Below are positions 35,229 through 43,521 of a DNA stretch of 64,000 nucleotides, piece after piece. The notes under the pieces were generated by a model. The model searched no databases. It was not told the DNA's origin and saw nothing but the letters and a program-made list of their open reading frames with translations. The position numbers were made by a program, and so were the translations under genes. This stretch comes from Mesohalobacter halotolerans (GTDB taxonomy: Bacteria; Bacteroidota; Bacteroidia; Flavobacteriales; Flavobacteriaceae), in NCBI RefSeq assembly GCF_006120725.1, contig NZ_SWMU01000005.1, positions 1 through 64,000 of the forward strand, read 5' to 3'. Positions within the stretch are counted from its first letter, which is position 1; each line of letters begins with the position of its first letter.

Positions 35229-35236
35229 CAAATGTA
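35229..35236 (-). promoter_or_regulatory. -7 promoter box for pyrE, overlapping the NUDIX start codon
   Basis: The minus-strand sequence TACATTTG matches TAnnTTTG. Only 5 nt separate it from the pyrE ATG, so transcription would begin at or very near that ATG. On the plus strand the same bases include the ATG (35232-35234) of the NUDIX gene. Confidence 0.45.
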
Positions 35237-35855
35237 TAAAGTTTTTGTCAATGATGTGCCAATAATTTTGTCAACGCAAAAGAAAGTTGGCACAAAATAT
35301 ACTTCTTTTCCTATAAAACATGTTGACATTGAAAAACTTATTCAAGATATCGTCAATAAAAAAATCTACTACGTCAATCTGTATCACAAAAAAGAGGAAA
35401 AGTTATTGAAGCATTTGAAAAAAAAATTGAAATTGATCACAGCAGCTGGCGGAATGGTATTTAATCCTAAAAAAGAGATATTATTTATTTACAGGAAAGG
35501 CCGATGGGATTTACCAAAAGGGAAAGTGGACAAAGGCGAAAGCCTTGAGGATGCGGCCATAAGAGAAGTCTGGGAAGAAACTGGGGTTGAAAATTTAGAA
35601 ATTAAGCGCTTTATTGATACCACATACCATATCTTAAAACGCAATGGTAAATACAAGCTCAAAGAAACCTATTGGTATGAGATGTTTTCAAACTATAATG
35701 GTGAATTAGTCCCTGAAACCTCAGAAGGCATCAAAAAAGTCAAATGGAAAAATTTTGAAAAATCTCAAAAAGCCCTGCATAAATCTTATGAAAACATCAA
35801 ACTATTGTTCCCTTCAGAATATTTAATCAAACACCCGAAAGATCGGGTATCTTAA
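35232..35855 (+). CDS. NUDIX hydrolase
   Basis: The protein has 207 aa from the ATG at 35232; a GTG two codons earlier is less likely. The C-terminal part (residues about 70-205) is a NUDIX domain with the complete box GKVDKGESLEDAAIREVWEETGV (GX5EX7REUXEEXGU). The first 65 residues are a separate domain (VFVNDVPIILSTQKKVGTKYTSFPI) often seen fused in Flavobacterial members. NUDIX enzymes hydrolyse nucleoside diphosphates linked to another group; the substrate is not visible. It is divergent from pyrE across an 8-bp gap and convergent with the M14 peptidase gene (33-nt overlap of 3' ends). Confidence 0.9.
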   Translation: MYKVFVNDVPIILSTQKKVGTKYTSFPIKHVDIEKLIQDIVNKKIYYVNLYHKKEEKLLKHLKKKLKLITAAGGMVFNPKKEILFIYRKGRWDLPKGKVDKGESLEDAAIREVWEETGVENLEIKRFIDTTYHILKRNGKYKLKETYWYEMFSNYNGELVPETSEGIKKVKWKNFEKSQKALHKSYENIKLLFPSEYLIKHPKDRVS

Positions 35856-37556
35856 ATGGGCTTTTTCATATAGTGGACTTTGTTGGTATAGCCAATTAAG
35901 TTGGGCATAAGCGTTATTTCTAAAATTTTCATCGCTTGCTTTTTTCATGATAAAATCCAGTTTGACATCAGGGTTATTTTTTAAAAATTCCTCAGCATAA
36001 TCTTCAAATACATAAGCCGAAAAGCCTTCTTTACGTTGTAAAATCGAATCGAAGAAATTCCAATTGAAAAACGAGTCTTTTAATTCTGGTTCTAAAACTT
36101 CAATCACGTATTTTCTAGCGCTTTGATGAGTTGGAACTAGCCAGTCGCCTTTTTTTAAATCAACAGAATCTTTTACAGTTGTTACTTTGGTTTTGTAATG
36201 CAAATAATGGCCTTCATAAGGCGAATTGACAGTTTTATAATCTTTTATGCGGTAGCAATCAACCTTTATTAAAGTGTCTTTCTTAAGTTGTTGCATTTTT
36301 ACTTGGTTGATGTTGAGTTTCTCAATAATTTTTGTCCATGCTGATTTGACTATGTAATAATCCGGAATTCGAATGGAATCTAGAGCTTTGTAGTGATTGA
36401 AATATTTAACGGGTTTTACAAAAGGCTGTGTCGTGTCGTATTTTAGACGTTTTTGATTCGTAATCTCACTGTTGATGTATTCGGCTTCAAAACCTTTAAA
36501 ATCTAAAATTTCAAATTGCGTAGAATCGACTACATAATTAAATTTATAAAATTCATCTTTTTTGAAGTTTTTAAAATTGTTTTGCCTAGATAATTTGATG
36601 TTGTCTTCATGAATTGACGATAGTTCAATAATACTTTCCAACATTGATTTTGTTTTATAAACGCGTTCATCGTAAGGTTTAAGCATGTGAGTTTCTATCA
36701 TCAATCCTAAAGTATTCCACAAACTCGTGTAACCTGTTGAGTATCGCGGTGAATCTAAAAACTGACTAAAACCCGCTTCAGGTGTTCGTCCAAATACATT
36801 GACATAGGGTGTAATAAGTAGTTTTTTATCGTTTAGATTTTGTTCTAAGTTTGGTTTAAAATCATTTTCAATAAAATTACCTAAGCTGTGCCCGAGTCGG
36901 TTGTGTTGCGTTAATAAGTGGGTTAAAGTATATTGATAATCAGCGCCATTGCTCACATGGGTTTCAACATACACATCGGGATTGATGGAATGATAAATTT
37001 TAGCAAAAGCTTCCATATTTTTAGTGTTCATTTTGATAAAATCCCGATTCAAATCATAATTTTTGGCATTCCCGCGAAAGCCATAAGCTTTTGGGCCGTT
37101 TTGATTGGCTCTCGTCGTGCTGTTGCGGTTGAGCATCCCACCGAGATTATAAGCTGGAATAAGGTGAAGAATTACGTTGTCAGAGAAATCATTTTTTTTA
37201 TTGATGATATCCCGCAATAGCAACATACTGGCATCAATTCCATCGGGTTCACCGGGATGAATGCCGTTATTGATTAAAAGATGCAAAGCATTGTCATCAG
37301 CTTTTGGCGATTTATATGTGACCAAATATAGTGGTAAACCGATATCGGTTTGACCGAAGGTTTGTAGCTTGACATTAGCCGAATTTTCTTCTGCAGATTT
37401 GTAGAAGGCTATCATTTCATCGTAGGTAGCGGTTTCTTGACCTTTGGAATATTCAAACCGGATTTTATAATCAAACTTTTTTGATTTTGTGTTGTCACAA
37501 GAGTAGAGTAGTAATAATGTTGTAAGTAAAAGAAAAAGCCTAATTTTTACCATCAT
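35823..37556 (-). CDS. M14 family zinc carboxypeptidase, lipoprotein
   Basis: The protein has 577 aa from the ATG at 37556; one codon later is equally possible. The longer ORF start 30 nt upstream would place residues before the signal peptide. The signal VKIRLFLLLTTLLLLYSC ends in a lipobox. The zinc site appears as HPGEPDG (His and Glu) and, after NYDLNRDFIKMNTKNMEAF, His in YVETHVSNGADYQYTLTH. A probable catalytic Glu is in GLMIETHML. The C-terminal 250 residues carry no motif I know. It is probably a surface- or periplasm-anchored peptidase acting on peptide or peptidoglycan substrates. It lies divergent from a TonB-dependent receptor. Confidence 0.85.
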   Translation of the reverse strand: MMVKIRLFLLLTTLLLLYSCDNTKSKKFDYKIRFEYSKGQETATYDEMIAFYKSAEENSANVKLQTFGQTDIGLPLYLVTYKSPKADDNALHLLINNGIHPGEPDGIDASMLLLRDIINKKNDFSDNVILHLIPAYNLGGMLNRNSTTRANQNGPKAYGFRGNAKNYDLNRDFIKMNTKNMEAFAKIYHSINPDVYVETHVSNGADYQYTLTHLLTQHNRLGHSLGNFIENDFKPNLEQNLNDKKLLITPYVNVFGRTPEAGFSQFLDSPRYSTGYTSLWNTLGLMIETHMLKPYDERVYKTKSMLESIIELSSIHEDNIKLSRQNNFKNFKKDEFYKFNYVVDSTQFEILDFKGFEAEYINSEITNQKRLKYDTTQPFVKPVKYFNHYKALDSIRIPDYYIVKSAWTKIIEKLNINQVKMQQLKKDTLIKVDCYRIKDYKTVNSPYEGHYLHYKTKVTTVKDSVDLKKGDWLVPTHQSARKYVIEVLEPELKDSFFNWNFFDSILQRKEGFSAYVFEDYAEEFLKNNPDVKLDFIMKKASDENFRNNAYAQLNWLYQQSPLYEKAHLRYPIFRVFD

Positions 37557-37565
37557 ATAAAATCT

Positions 37566-37573
37566 TAGATTTG
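37566..37573 (+). promoter_or_regulatory. -7 promoter box for the TonB-dependent receptor gene
   Basis: TAGATTTG matches TAnnTTTG. It lies 17 nt before the in-frame TTG at 37591, within the 13-27 nt spacing of the other genes here. It overlaps the alternative GTG start at 37573, which argues that the TTG is used. Confidence 0.45.
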
Positions 37574-37590
37574 TGGAAAAATACAATATA

Positions 37591-39642
37591 TTGAAATTAT
37601 TTACTGGTTTTTTAGTCCTTTTATCGTTTTTTCATGCTTTTTCACAAGACAAGGTTTCTGATACTACACAACTTGAAACCGTGACCTTAAAAACAAAAAC
37701 ATCTCAACTTTCAAACTTTATCACGACTTCAGTGTCTTCAAAAGATATTCAGTCTAACAATTCAGTCATCATAACCCCCATTTTAAATCAAATCCCCGGC
37801 GTGTTGATGCAACAAGGGGCTTTAAATACCAATCGGATTACCATTCGTGGGATTGGAGCGCGATCACAATTTTCTACAAATAGGCTCAAACTTTACATCA
37901 ACGATGTTCCTCTGACCAATGCCAATGGGATATCAGTAATTGACGATATTGATTTGAATAGTTTGGGACAGCTCAGCGTTATCAAGGGTCCAAAATCTTC
38001 AATTTTGGGCGCTAATTTGGGTGGCAATATCATTTTAAAAACCCAAAGCAAAGAAAACACTGTCGGCGCAATGACAGGAGTAGGAAGTTATGACCGTTAT
38101 CAACTGGGTTTTAATATCGCTGAAAATTTAGGGCAAACGCAAATACAAGCTTATGCCAATCACATTCAGTCGCATGAATATAGAGATAATGCCGATTACG
38201 AAAGACAAAATTTTACGCTGTTATCTACTACAGATATAAATTCGTCCTGGCAATGGCAGAATTTGTTGCTATTTACTCGGCTTAAAGCCTTTATTCCAAG
38301 TTCTTTATCATTGACAGATTTTGAAAATAATCCTCAAAAAGCCGCAGATAACTGGAATGCCGCAGCTGGTTTTGAATCCTATGACAAATTGTTCTTAGCC
38401 TCAACTTTAAGTCATAAGTTTAACAATTCTAACCAATGGATAACTTCAATTGCATTTAATGTTCGCGATGCCTTCGAGCCAAGACCTTTTGATATATTGG
38501 ATGAAAAAGAAATGGGGCTCAGTTTGCGAAGTCGATTGCAACACAATTTTCTATGGAATGCCAAACCCTTAGTAACTCAAATCGGATTTGAATGGCAAAC
38601 CGATTGGTATGAAGCTCAAAATTTTGATAATCTTTTTCGAAATACTCCTGAGCGCAGAAGCATCCAAGGTGCTTTGGTCAATGCATTTGATCAAAACCGT
38701 ATGCGCTTTAATGCTTTTATGACGGCCAGTTATAATTTTGATGAAACCTTTGAGGTTGCAGCAGGTTTAAATCTCAACTTTGCCCATTACAAAACCGATG
38801 ATCAATTTCTTAACGATGGTTTAAACCAAAGTGGCGATTTGCAATACGAGCCTAAATTGCTGCCTAATCTCAATTTCTCTTATAATCTTAAGGAAAATTT
38901 TAATGTGTTTGCCAATTACAGTATGGGTACCGCCACGCCAAGCATTGATGAAAGCCTTGATGATGAAGGGTTTTTTAATGCAAACCTTCAACCTTCTTTT
39001 GGACATAATGTCGAGTTAGGAAGCCGATGGGTGTCTAACCAAAAAACTTTTGATATTCAATTGACTATTTTTAGAATGTATGTTGAAGATTTAATTGTGG
39101 CCAGACGTGTTGAAGAAGACCGTTTTGTGGGTATTAATGCCGGACAAACCCAGCATACAGGTATAGAATTTTCAGCGAATTTTAAAAAGCCTTTATCTGA
39201 AAATTTAATTTTCAAAGGCTTTGTTAATGTGGTTTTAAACGATTTTGAATTTACAGACTTTAAAGATAATGACAATGACTTTTCAGGCAACCAAATCCCG
39301 GCTATACCCGAATACGATTTGAATTTTGGGTTTCAGCTGATTTATCAAAACGATTGGTCGTTTAGGCTAGATACTGAGTGGGTTGGACGAATGCCGTTAG
39401 ATGATGCCAATACACTTTACACCGAAAGCTATGAACTTTTAAATTTGAACTTGAGTCGCCGGGTCCAATGGTTTAATACGTCATCTCAAATGAGTTTTGG
39501 AGTTAATAATGCTCTAGATAAAGATTATGCTGCCAGTGTGTTGCCCAATGCCGTTGGATTTGGTGGTTCGGAACCCCGATATTTTTATCCGGGTATGCCA
39601 CGTCAATTTTATTTCAAAGTTTTGGTTAATTATGGGTTGTAG
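37591..39642 (+). CDS. TonB-dependent outer-membrane receptor
   Basis: The protein has 683 aa from a TTG start (residues then read MKLFTGFLVLLSFFHAFSQ, a good signal peptide). A GTG at 37573 would give 689 aa but overlaps the promoter box; no ATG is available nearby. A plug domain occupies about residues 40-150 (ITPILNQIPGVLMQQGALNTNRITIRGIGARSQ, then VIKGPKSSILGANLGGNIIL). A 22-strand beta barrel ends in the aromatic C-terminus RQFYFKVLVNYGL. No carboxypeptidase-regulatory N-domain and no SusD partner are present. This is more like a siderophore or metal receptor than a SusC; the ligand is unknown. It is divergent from the M14 peptidase gene. Confidence 0.9.
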   Translation: MKLFTGFLVLLSFFHAFSQDKVSDTTQLETVTLKTKTSQLSNFITTSVSSKDIQSNNSVIITPILNQIPGVLMQQGALNTNRITIRGIGARSQFSTNRLKLYINDVPLTNANGISVIDDIDLNSLGQLSVIKGPKSSILGANLGGNIILKTQSKENTVGAMTGVGSYDRYQLGFNIAENLGQTQIQAYANHIQSHEYRDNADYERQNFTLLSTTDINSSWQWQNLLLFTRLKAFIPSSLSLTDFENNPQKAADNWNAAAGFESYDKLFLASTLSHKFNNSNQWITSIAFNVRDAFEPRPFDILDEKEMGLSLRSRLQHNFLWNAKPLVTQIGFEWQTDWYEAQNFDNLFRNTPERRSIQGALVNAFDQNRMRFNAFMTASYNFDETFEVAAGLNLNFAHYKTDDQFLNDGLNQSGDLQYEPKLLPNLNFSYNLKENFNVFANYSMGTATPSIDESLDDEGFFNANLQPSFGHNVELGSRWVSNQKTFDIQLTIFRMYVEDLIVARRVEEDRFVGINAGQTQHTGIEFSANFKKPLSENLIFKGFVNVVLNDFEFTDFKDNDNDFSGNQIPAIPEYDLNFGFQLIYQNDWSFRLDTEWVGRMPLDDANTLYTESYELLNLNLSRRVQWFNTSSQMSFGVNNALDKDYAASVLPNAVGFGGSEPRYFYPGMPRQFYFKVLVNYGL

Positions 39643-39700
39643 AATTGATTTAAAAATACGCATTCCAAAATACTCAATAAAAATAAGCCGAAATTTTTTG

Positions 39701-39708
39701 TATATTTG
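39701..39708 (+). promoter_or_regulatory. -7 promoter box for the toxin-antitoxin pair
   Basis: TATATTTG matches TAnnTTTG and lies 16 nt before the antitoxin ATG. Confidence 0.5.
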
Positions 39709-39724
39709 ATAAAAGTCTAAGACC

Positions 39725-39952
39725 ATGAATTTAGAAGCTCGTAAAATTGAATTTATACAAGAGTTTTTGCAACTCCAAAGTGCTGAAACTATATCTAAGT
39801 TAGAAAAAATTCTACTAAATGAAAAAAGTGGCACTCCAGTTTTTGAGCCCATGACTCAAGAAGAGTTGGAAAGCAGAATAGCACAATCTGAATCAGATTT
39901 TAAAAATAATCGCTTCAAATACAGCTCTCAACTTCAAGCTAAATACGATTAA
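39725..39952 (+). CDS. Putative antitoxin of a type II toxin-antitoxin pair
   Basis: The 75-aa acidic protein MNLEARKIEFIQEFLQLQSAETISKLEKILLNEK continues with a Gln/Glu-rich tail (MTQEELESRIAQSESDFKNNRFKYSSQ). It resembles the short helical antitoxins (addiction-module component type) found in front of RelE/ParE toxins in Bacteroidetes. It lacks a recognisable DNA-binding domain. The toxin gene starts 3 bp after its stop codon, so the pair is co-expressed. Family identity is inferred from size, composition and position. Confidence 0.8.
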   Translation: MNLEARKIEFIQEFLQLQSAETISKLEKILLNEKSGTPVFEPMTQEELESRIAQSESDFKNNRFKYSSQLQAKYD

Positions 39953-39955
39953 AAA

Positions 39956-40267
39956 ATGAGAGTCGTATGGTCTGAGTTAGCTGAAAACGAACTTGATAAA
40001 ATTTATGATTACTACGTAAAAGAAGCGAGTATTGAGATAGCCAAAAAAATAGCTATTGGCATTATCAAAGAAACAGAAAAACTCATTAAACTTCCACTTA
40101 TCGGACAAGAAGAAGAATTACTTTCTCATAGAAAATTTAATTACAGATATTTAATTTATAAAAATTATAAGATCATTTATCATGTTGATTTAAATAATAA
40201 ATTCATAAAAATAAGTGATGTATTTGATACTCGGCAAAATCCATCAAAACTTAATCGAAATCAATAA
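39956..40267 (+). CDS. RelE/ParE superfamily toxin
   Basis: The 103-aa basic protein begins MRVVWSELAENELDKIYDYYVKEAS, the ParE/RelE N-terminus. It continues with LIKLPLIGQEEELLSHRKFNYRYLIYKNYKIIYHVDLNNKFIKISDVFDTRQNP, with the conserved RYLI-YKI-Y-V and DVFD-R-P end. Such toxins either cut mRNA at the ribosome (RelE) or poison gyrase (ParE); residues visible here do not settle which. It directly follows the antitoxin gene. The 46 bp to pdxH carry no clear terminator. Confidence 0.88.
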   Translation: MRVVWSELAENELDKIYDYYVKEASIEIAKKIAIGIIKETEKLIKLPLIGQEEELLSHRKFNYRYLIYKNYKIIYHVDLNNKFIKISDVFDTRQNPSKLNRNQ

Positions 40268-40312
40268 ATTCAAAAACACTAATTTTAAGACTTTAGTTCA
40301 ATTTTATAAAGT

Positions 40313-40957
40313 ATGCCAAACAATTTAGAAAACTACCGAAAATCCTATAATAAATCAGCCTTGATTCGTTCTGAATTAGAACAGAACCCATTTCAACAAT
40401 TCAGAAAGTGGTTTGTGGAAGTCGATGAAGCGGGAAATGTAGATGAAGCCAATGCGATGACCATCAGCACGATTGGTCAAGACGGTTTTCCAAAATCTAG
40501 AGTAGTTTTACTCAAATCTTATGATGAAAATGGCTTTGTGTTTTATACCAACTACGGAAGCGAAAAAGGGCGAGCCATTTTAAACAACCCTAATGTATGT
40601 TTGTCGTTTTTTTGGCCACATGCCGAACGTCAAATTATCATCAAAGGTAAAGCTGAAAAAATAACAGAAGAAGCCTCCATACGTTATTTTCAATCCCGTC
40701 CTAAAGGCAGTCAGTTAGGCGCCTTGGTTTCTCCACAAAGTCAAGAGATTGAAAATCGAAAAGTGTTAGAAGACAGACTCAAAAATTTAGAGCAAAAATA
40801 CGCTGACAAATCTGTTGAAAAACCCAAAGACTGGGGTGGATTTTGTGTTGAGCCGGTATCTTTTGAATTTTGGCAAGGTCGTCCCAACCGTTTACACGAT
40901 AGATTTCTTTACCAACTCGACAATTTAGACTGGAATATAAAACGATTAGCACCATAA
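40313..40957 (+). CDS. pdxH: Pyridoxamine 5'-phosphate oxidase
   Basis: The 214-aa FMN enzyme oxidises pyridoxine or pyridoxamine 5'-phosphate to pyridoxal 5'-phosphate. It shows ENYRKSYNKSALIRSELEQNPFQQFRKWF, PKSRVVLLKSYDENGFVFYTNYGSEKGR, WPHAERQIIIKGKAEKI, RPKGSQLGALVSPQSQ and the C-terminal WQGRPNRLHDRFLY with RLAP. Length is normal. It heads the pdxH-sixA-ppk1-ppx run, with 3 bp before the next gene. Confidence 0.97.
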   Translation: MPNNLENYRKSYNKSALIRSELEQNPFQQFRKWFVEVDEAGNVDEANAMTISTIGQDGFPKSRVVLLKSYDENGFVFYTNYGSEKGRAILNNPNVCLSFFWPHAERQIIIKGKAEKITEEASIRYFQSRPKGSQLGALVSPQSQEIENRKVLEDRLKNLEQKYADKSVEKPKDWGGFCVEPVSFEFWQGRPNRLHDRFLYQLDNLDWNIKRLAP

Positions 40958-40960
40958 ATT

Positions 40961-41449
40961 ATGTCCAAAACTTTAGTATTAATGCGACACGGAAAATCAT
41001 CCTGGAAAGATAATTTGCCAGATGATGAACGGCTTTTAAAAAAGCGCGCTTATAAAGATATTGAGCATGTCGCTTCAGCTTTTAAACATTGTTTAGATAA
41101 AGATTTTGTCTTTAAATCCAGCTATGCAGAACGGGCAGAAAGCACCGCAAAGCACTTTTTAAAACAACTGGGAATTCCAGAAACACATCTGCATATAGAA
41201 TCTGATTTATATACTTTTGATGAGTCGAGTTTAAAGGCATTCCTTTATACTGTAGATGATTCTTTAGATAACCTTATGTTGTTTGGTCATAATCCAGCGT
41301 TTACTAATCTTGCCAATGCACTTGGTGATCAGTATTTTGATAACTTACCGACTTCTGGTTTAGTCATGATGCATTTCAAAAATTCATCTTGGAAAGATTT
41401 GGCATCTGGTAAAACAATATTACATTTATTTCCTAAAAATTTACGGTAA
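40961..41449 (+). CDS. SixA-like histidine phosphatase
   Basis: The 162-aa member of the histidine phosphatase (phosphoglycerate-mutase-like) family has the RHGK motif in LVLMRHGKSSWKDNLPDDERLLKKRAYKD, then SYAERAESTAKHF and the second catalytic His in LMLFGHNPAFTNLANAL. SixA removes phosphate from histidine phosphotransfer domains; whether this protein does so is not shown. It lies between pdxH and ppk1 with a 1-nt overlap of its stop with the ppk1 ATG, linking it to polyphosphate metabolism by position. Confidence 0.88.
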   Translation: MSKTLVLMRHGKSSWKDNLPDDERLLKKRAYKDIEHVASAFKHCLDKDFVFKSSYAERAESTAKHFLKQLGIPETHLHIESDLYTFDESSLKAFLYTVDDSLDNLMLFGHNPAFTNLANALGDQYFDNLPTSGLVMMHFKNSSWKDLASGKTILHLFPKNLR

Positions 41450-43521
41450 TGTCTCAAGACCAGTTTCACAATCGAGAACTAAGTTGGTTAGCTTTTAATG
41501 CCAGAGTTTTACAAGAGGCTTCAGACCCTAATGTACCATTACTCGAGCGATTGCGATTTCTCGGTATATTTTCTAACAATTTAGACGAGTTTTTCAGAGT
41601 GCGTTATGCTACCATTAAGCGTATAGATATGGCTGGTAAAGCGGGTAAGAAAGTACTCGGTGGTTATAAAGCTTCAAGATTACTCAAAGAAATCACCCAA
41701 ATTGTGATTAAACACCAAACCGAAAGTCTTGAGATATTAAGTGAAATTCAAAACAAATTGCAAGATCATAATATCCATATTGTCGACGAAACCCAAGTTG
41801 GCGTTCAACACCAGGCTTTTTTAAAGCGGTATTTTTTAGAAAAAGTCAGTCCCGCTTTAGTGACAATAATGCTAAACGACATTGAGAAGGTGCCTAATCT
41901 TAAAGATTCTGCAGCATATCTAGCGGTAAAACTTGTCCAGAAACTTCCAGATGGCAGCCTTAAAAACCGATATACGTTGGTTCAAATCCCAACGAGTTTG
42001 AATCGTTTTGTGGTTTTACCAGCTGAGGGCGATAACCAATATGTGATATTGTTAGATGATTTAATTCGATACAACCTTGATGTTATTTTTAACATTTTTG
42101 AATACGAAAGCATTTCGGCTCATATGATTAAAATAACGCGAGATGCTGAATTGGATCTAGAAGGTGATTTAGGTAAAAGTTATATTGAAAAACTCATGAG
42201 CAGTGTTAAAGATCGTCGAGAAGGTGATCCAGTACGCTTTGTTTACGATAAAACGATAGATCAGGACACTTTAGATTTTTTGTTGCTCAAACTTGGCATA
42301 GACAATACAGACAGTTTAATTCCAGGTGGACGCTATCACAACCGAAGAGACTACATGAAATTTCCCGACTTGGGTGCTAAGCATTTGTTGTACGAAAAAA
42401 TTGAACCTCTACCTGTACCTGGATTAAAGCTACAAGGGAGCTTGTTTAAAAAAATTGCTGAAAAAGATTACTTACAATTTGCCCCATACCAAACCTTTTC
42501 TTACACTGTAAAATTTTTGCGAGAAGCTGCTCTAGATCCCAATGTAAAATCTATAAAAATTACCATTTACAGATTAGCTGATGTTTCTCATATTGCCAGT
42601 TCACTAATCAATGCGGCTAAAAACGGGAAGCAAGTTACTGTTTCCATAGAATTACAAGCTCGATTTGACGAGGCCAACAATGTGAAATACTCAGAGAAAA
42701 TGCAGCGTGAAGGTGTTAAAATTATCTTTGGAGTTACAGGCTTAAAAGTGCATGCTAAATCTTGCGTGATCGACCGTATAGAACATGGTAAAGTAAAACG
42801 ATACGGCTTTATAAGTACCGGTAACTTTAATGAAAATACAGCTAAAATTTATACAGATTATACTTTATTTACCAGCCATAGCGGTATTTTAAAAGATATC
42901 AACAAAGTCTTTGACTTTTTTGAAGTCAATTATAAAATCAAGAATTACAAACACCTCATCGTTTCACCACATTACACAAGAAATTTTTTCTACAAGAAAA
43001 TAGATGAACAAATCAAGTTAGTTAAAGCAGGAAAAGAATGTGGTATGATGTTGAAAATGAATAGTCTATCAGATTATTTAATGATAAGTAAACTTTACGA
43101 AGCCAGCCGTGCAGGTGTAAAAATCAAATTGATAGTGAGAGGAATTTGCTGCTTGATACCTGAGGTAAAAGGTATGAGTGAAAACATCAAGGCCATTAGT
43201 ATCGTTGATAAATTTTTAGAGCATCCTCGACTGTATATTTTTAAAACACCCGACAAAACTGATGTTTACATTTCCTCAGCAGATTTAATGACCAGAAATC
43301 TTGATCACCGCGTTGAGATTACTTGCCCGATCTACGACGAAAATATTAAAACAGAATTGATAAATACGTTTAATATTTGTTGGAAAGATAATGTGAAAGC
43401 TCGTAACCTGGCGTCACATGATAAAAATGAATATGAAAGAAATGATAAAGAGGCCTACAGAAGTCAGTTTAAAATGTATGATTATTATAAAAATAAGCTT
43501 AATTCAAAACCAAATAATTAG
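41449..43521 (+). CDS. ppk1: Polyphosphate kinase 1
   Basis: The 690-aa enzyme makes inorganic polyphosphate reversibly from ATP. The N-terminal domain FHNRELSWLAFNARVLQEASDPNVPLLERLRFLGIFSNNLDEFFRVR is the PPK1 hallmark. The catalytic domains carry the phospholipase D-like His motifs GLKVHAKSCVIDR and LDHRVEITCPIYD, with YGFISTGNFNENTAKIYTDYTLFT between. Length is typical. It overlaps the sixA stop codon by 1 nt and the ppx start by 1 nt. Confidence 0.97.
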   Translation: MSQDQFHNRELSWLAFNARVLQEASDPNVPLLERLRFLGIFSNNLDEFFRVRYATIKRIDMAGKAGKKVLGGYKASRLLKEITQIVIKHQTESLEILSEIQNKLQDHNIHIVDETQVGVQHQAFLKRYFLEKVSPALVTIMLNDIEKVPNLKDSAAYLAVKLVQKLPDGSLKNRYTLVQIPTSLNRFVVLPAEGDNQYVILLDDLIRYNLDVIFNIFEYESISAHMIKITRDAELDLEGDLGKSYIEKLMSSVKDRREGDPVRFVYDKTIDQDTLDFLLLKLGIDNTDSLIPGGRYHNRRDYMKFPDLGAKHLLYEKIEPLPVPGLKLQGSLFKKIAEKDYLQFAPYQTFSYTVKFLREAALDPNVKSIKITIYRLADVSHIASSLINAAKNGKQVTVSIELQARFDEANNVKYSEKMQREGVKIIFGVTGLKVHAKSCVIDRIEHGKVKRYGFISTGNFNENTAKIYTDYTLFTSHSGILKDINKVFDFFEVNYKIKNYKHLIVSPHYTRNFFYKKIDEQIKLVKAGKECGMMLKMNSLSDYLMISKLYEASRAGVKIKLIVRGICCLIPEVKGMSENIKAISIVDKFLEHPRLYIFKTPDKTDVYISSADLMTRNLDHRVEITCPIYDENIKTELINTFNICWKDNVKARNLASHDKNEYERNDKEAYRSQFKMYDYYKNKLNSKPNN

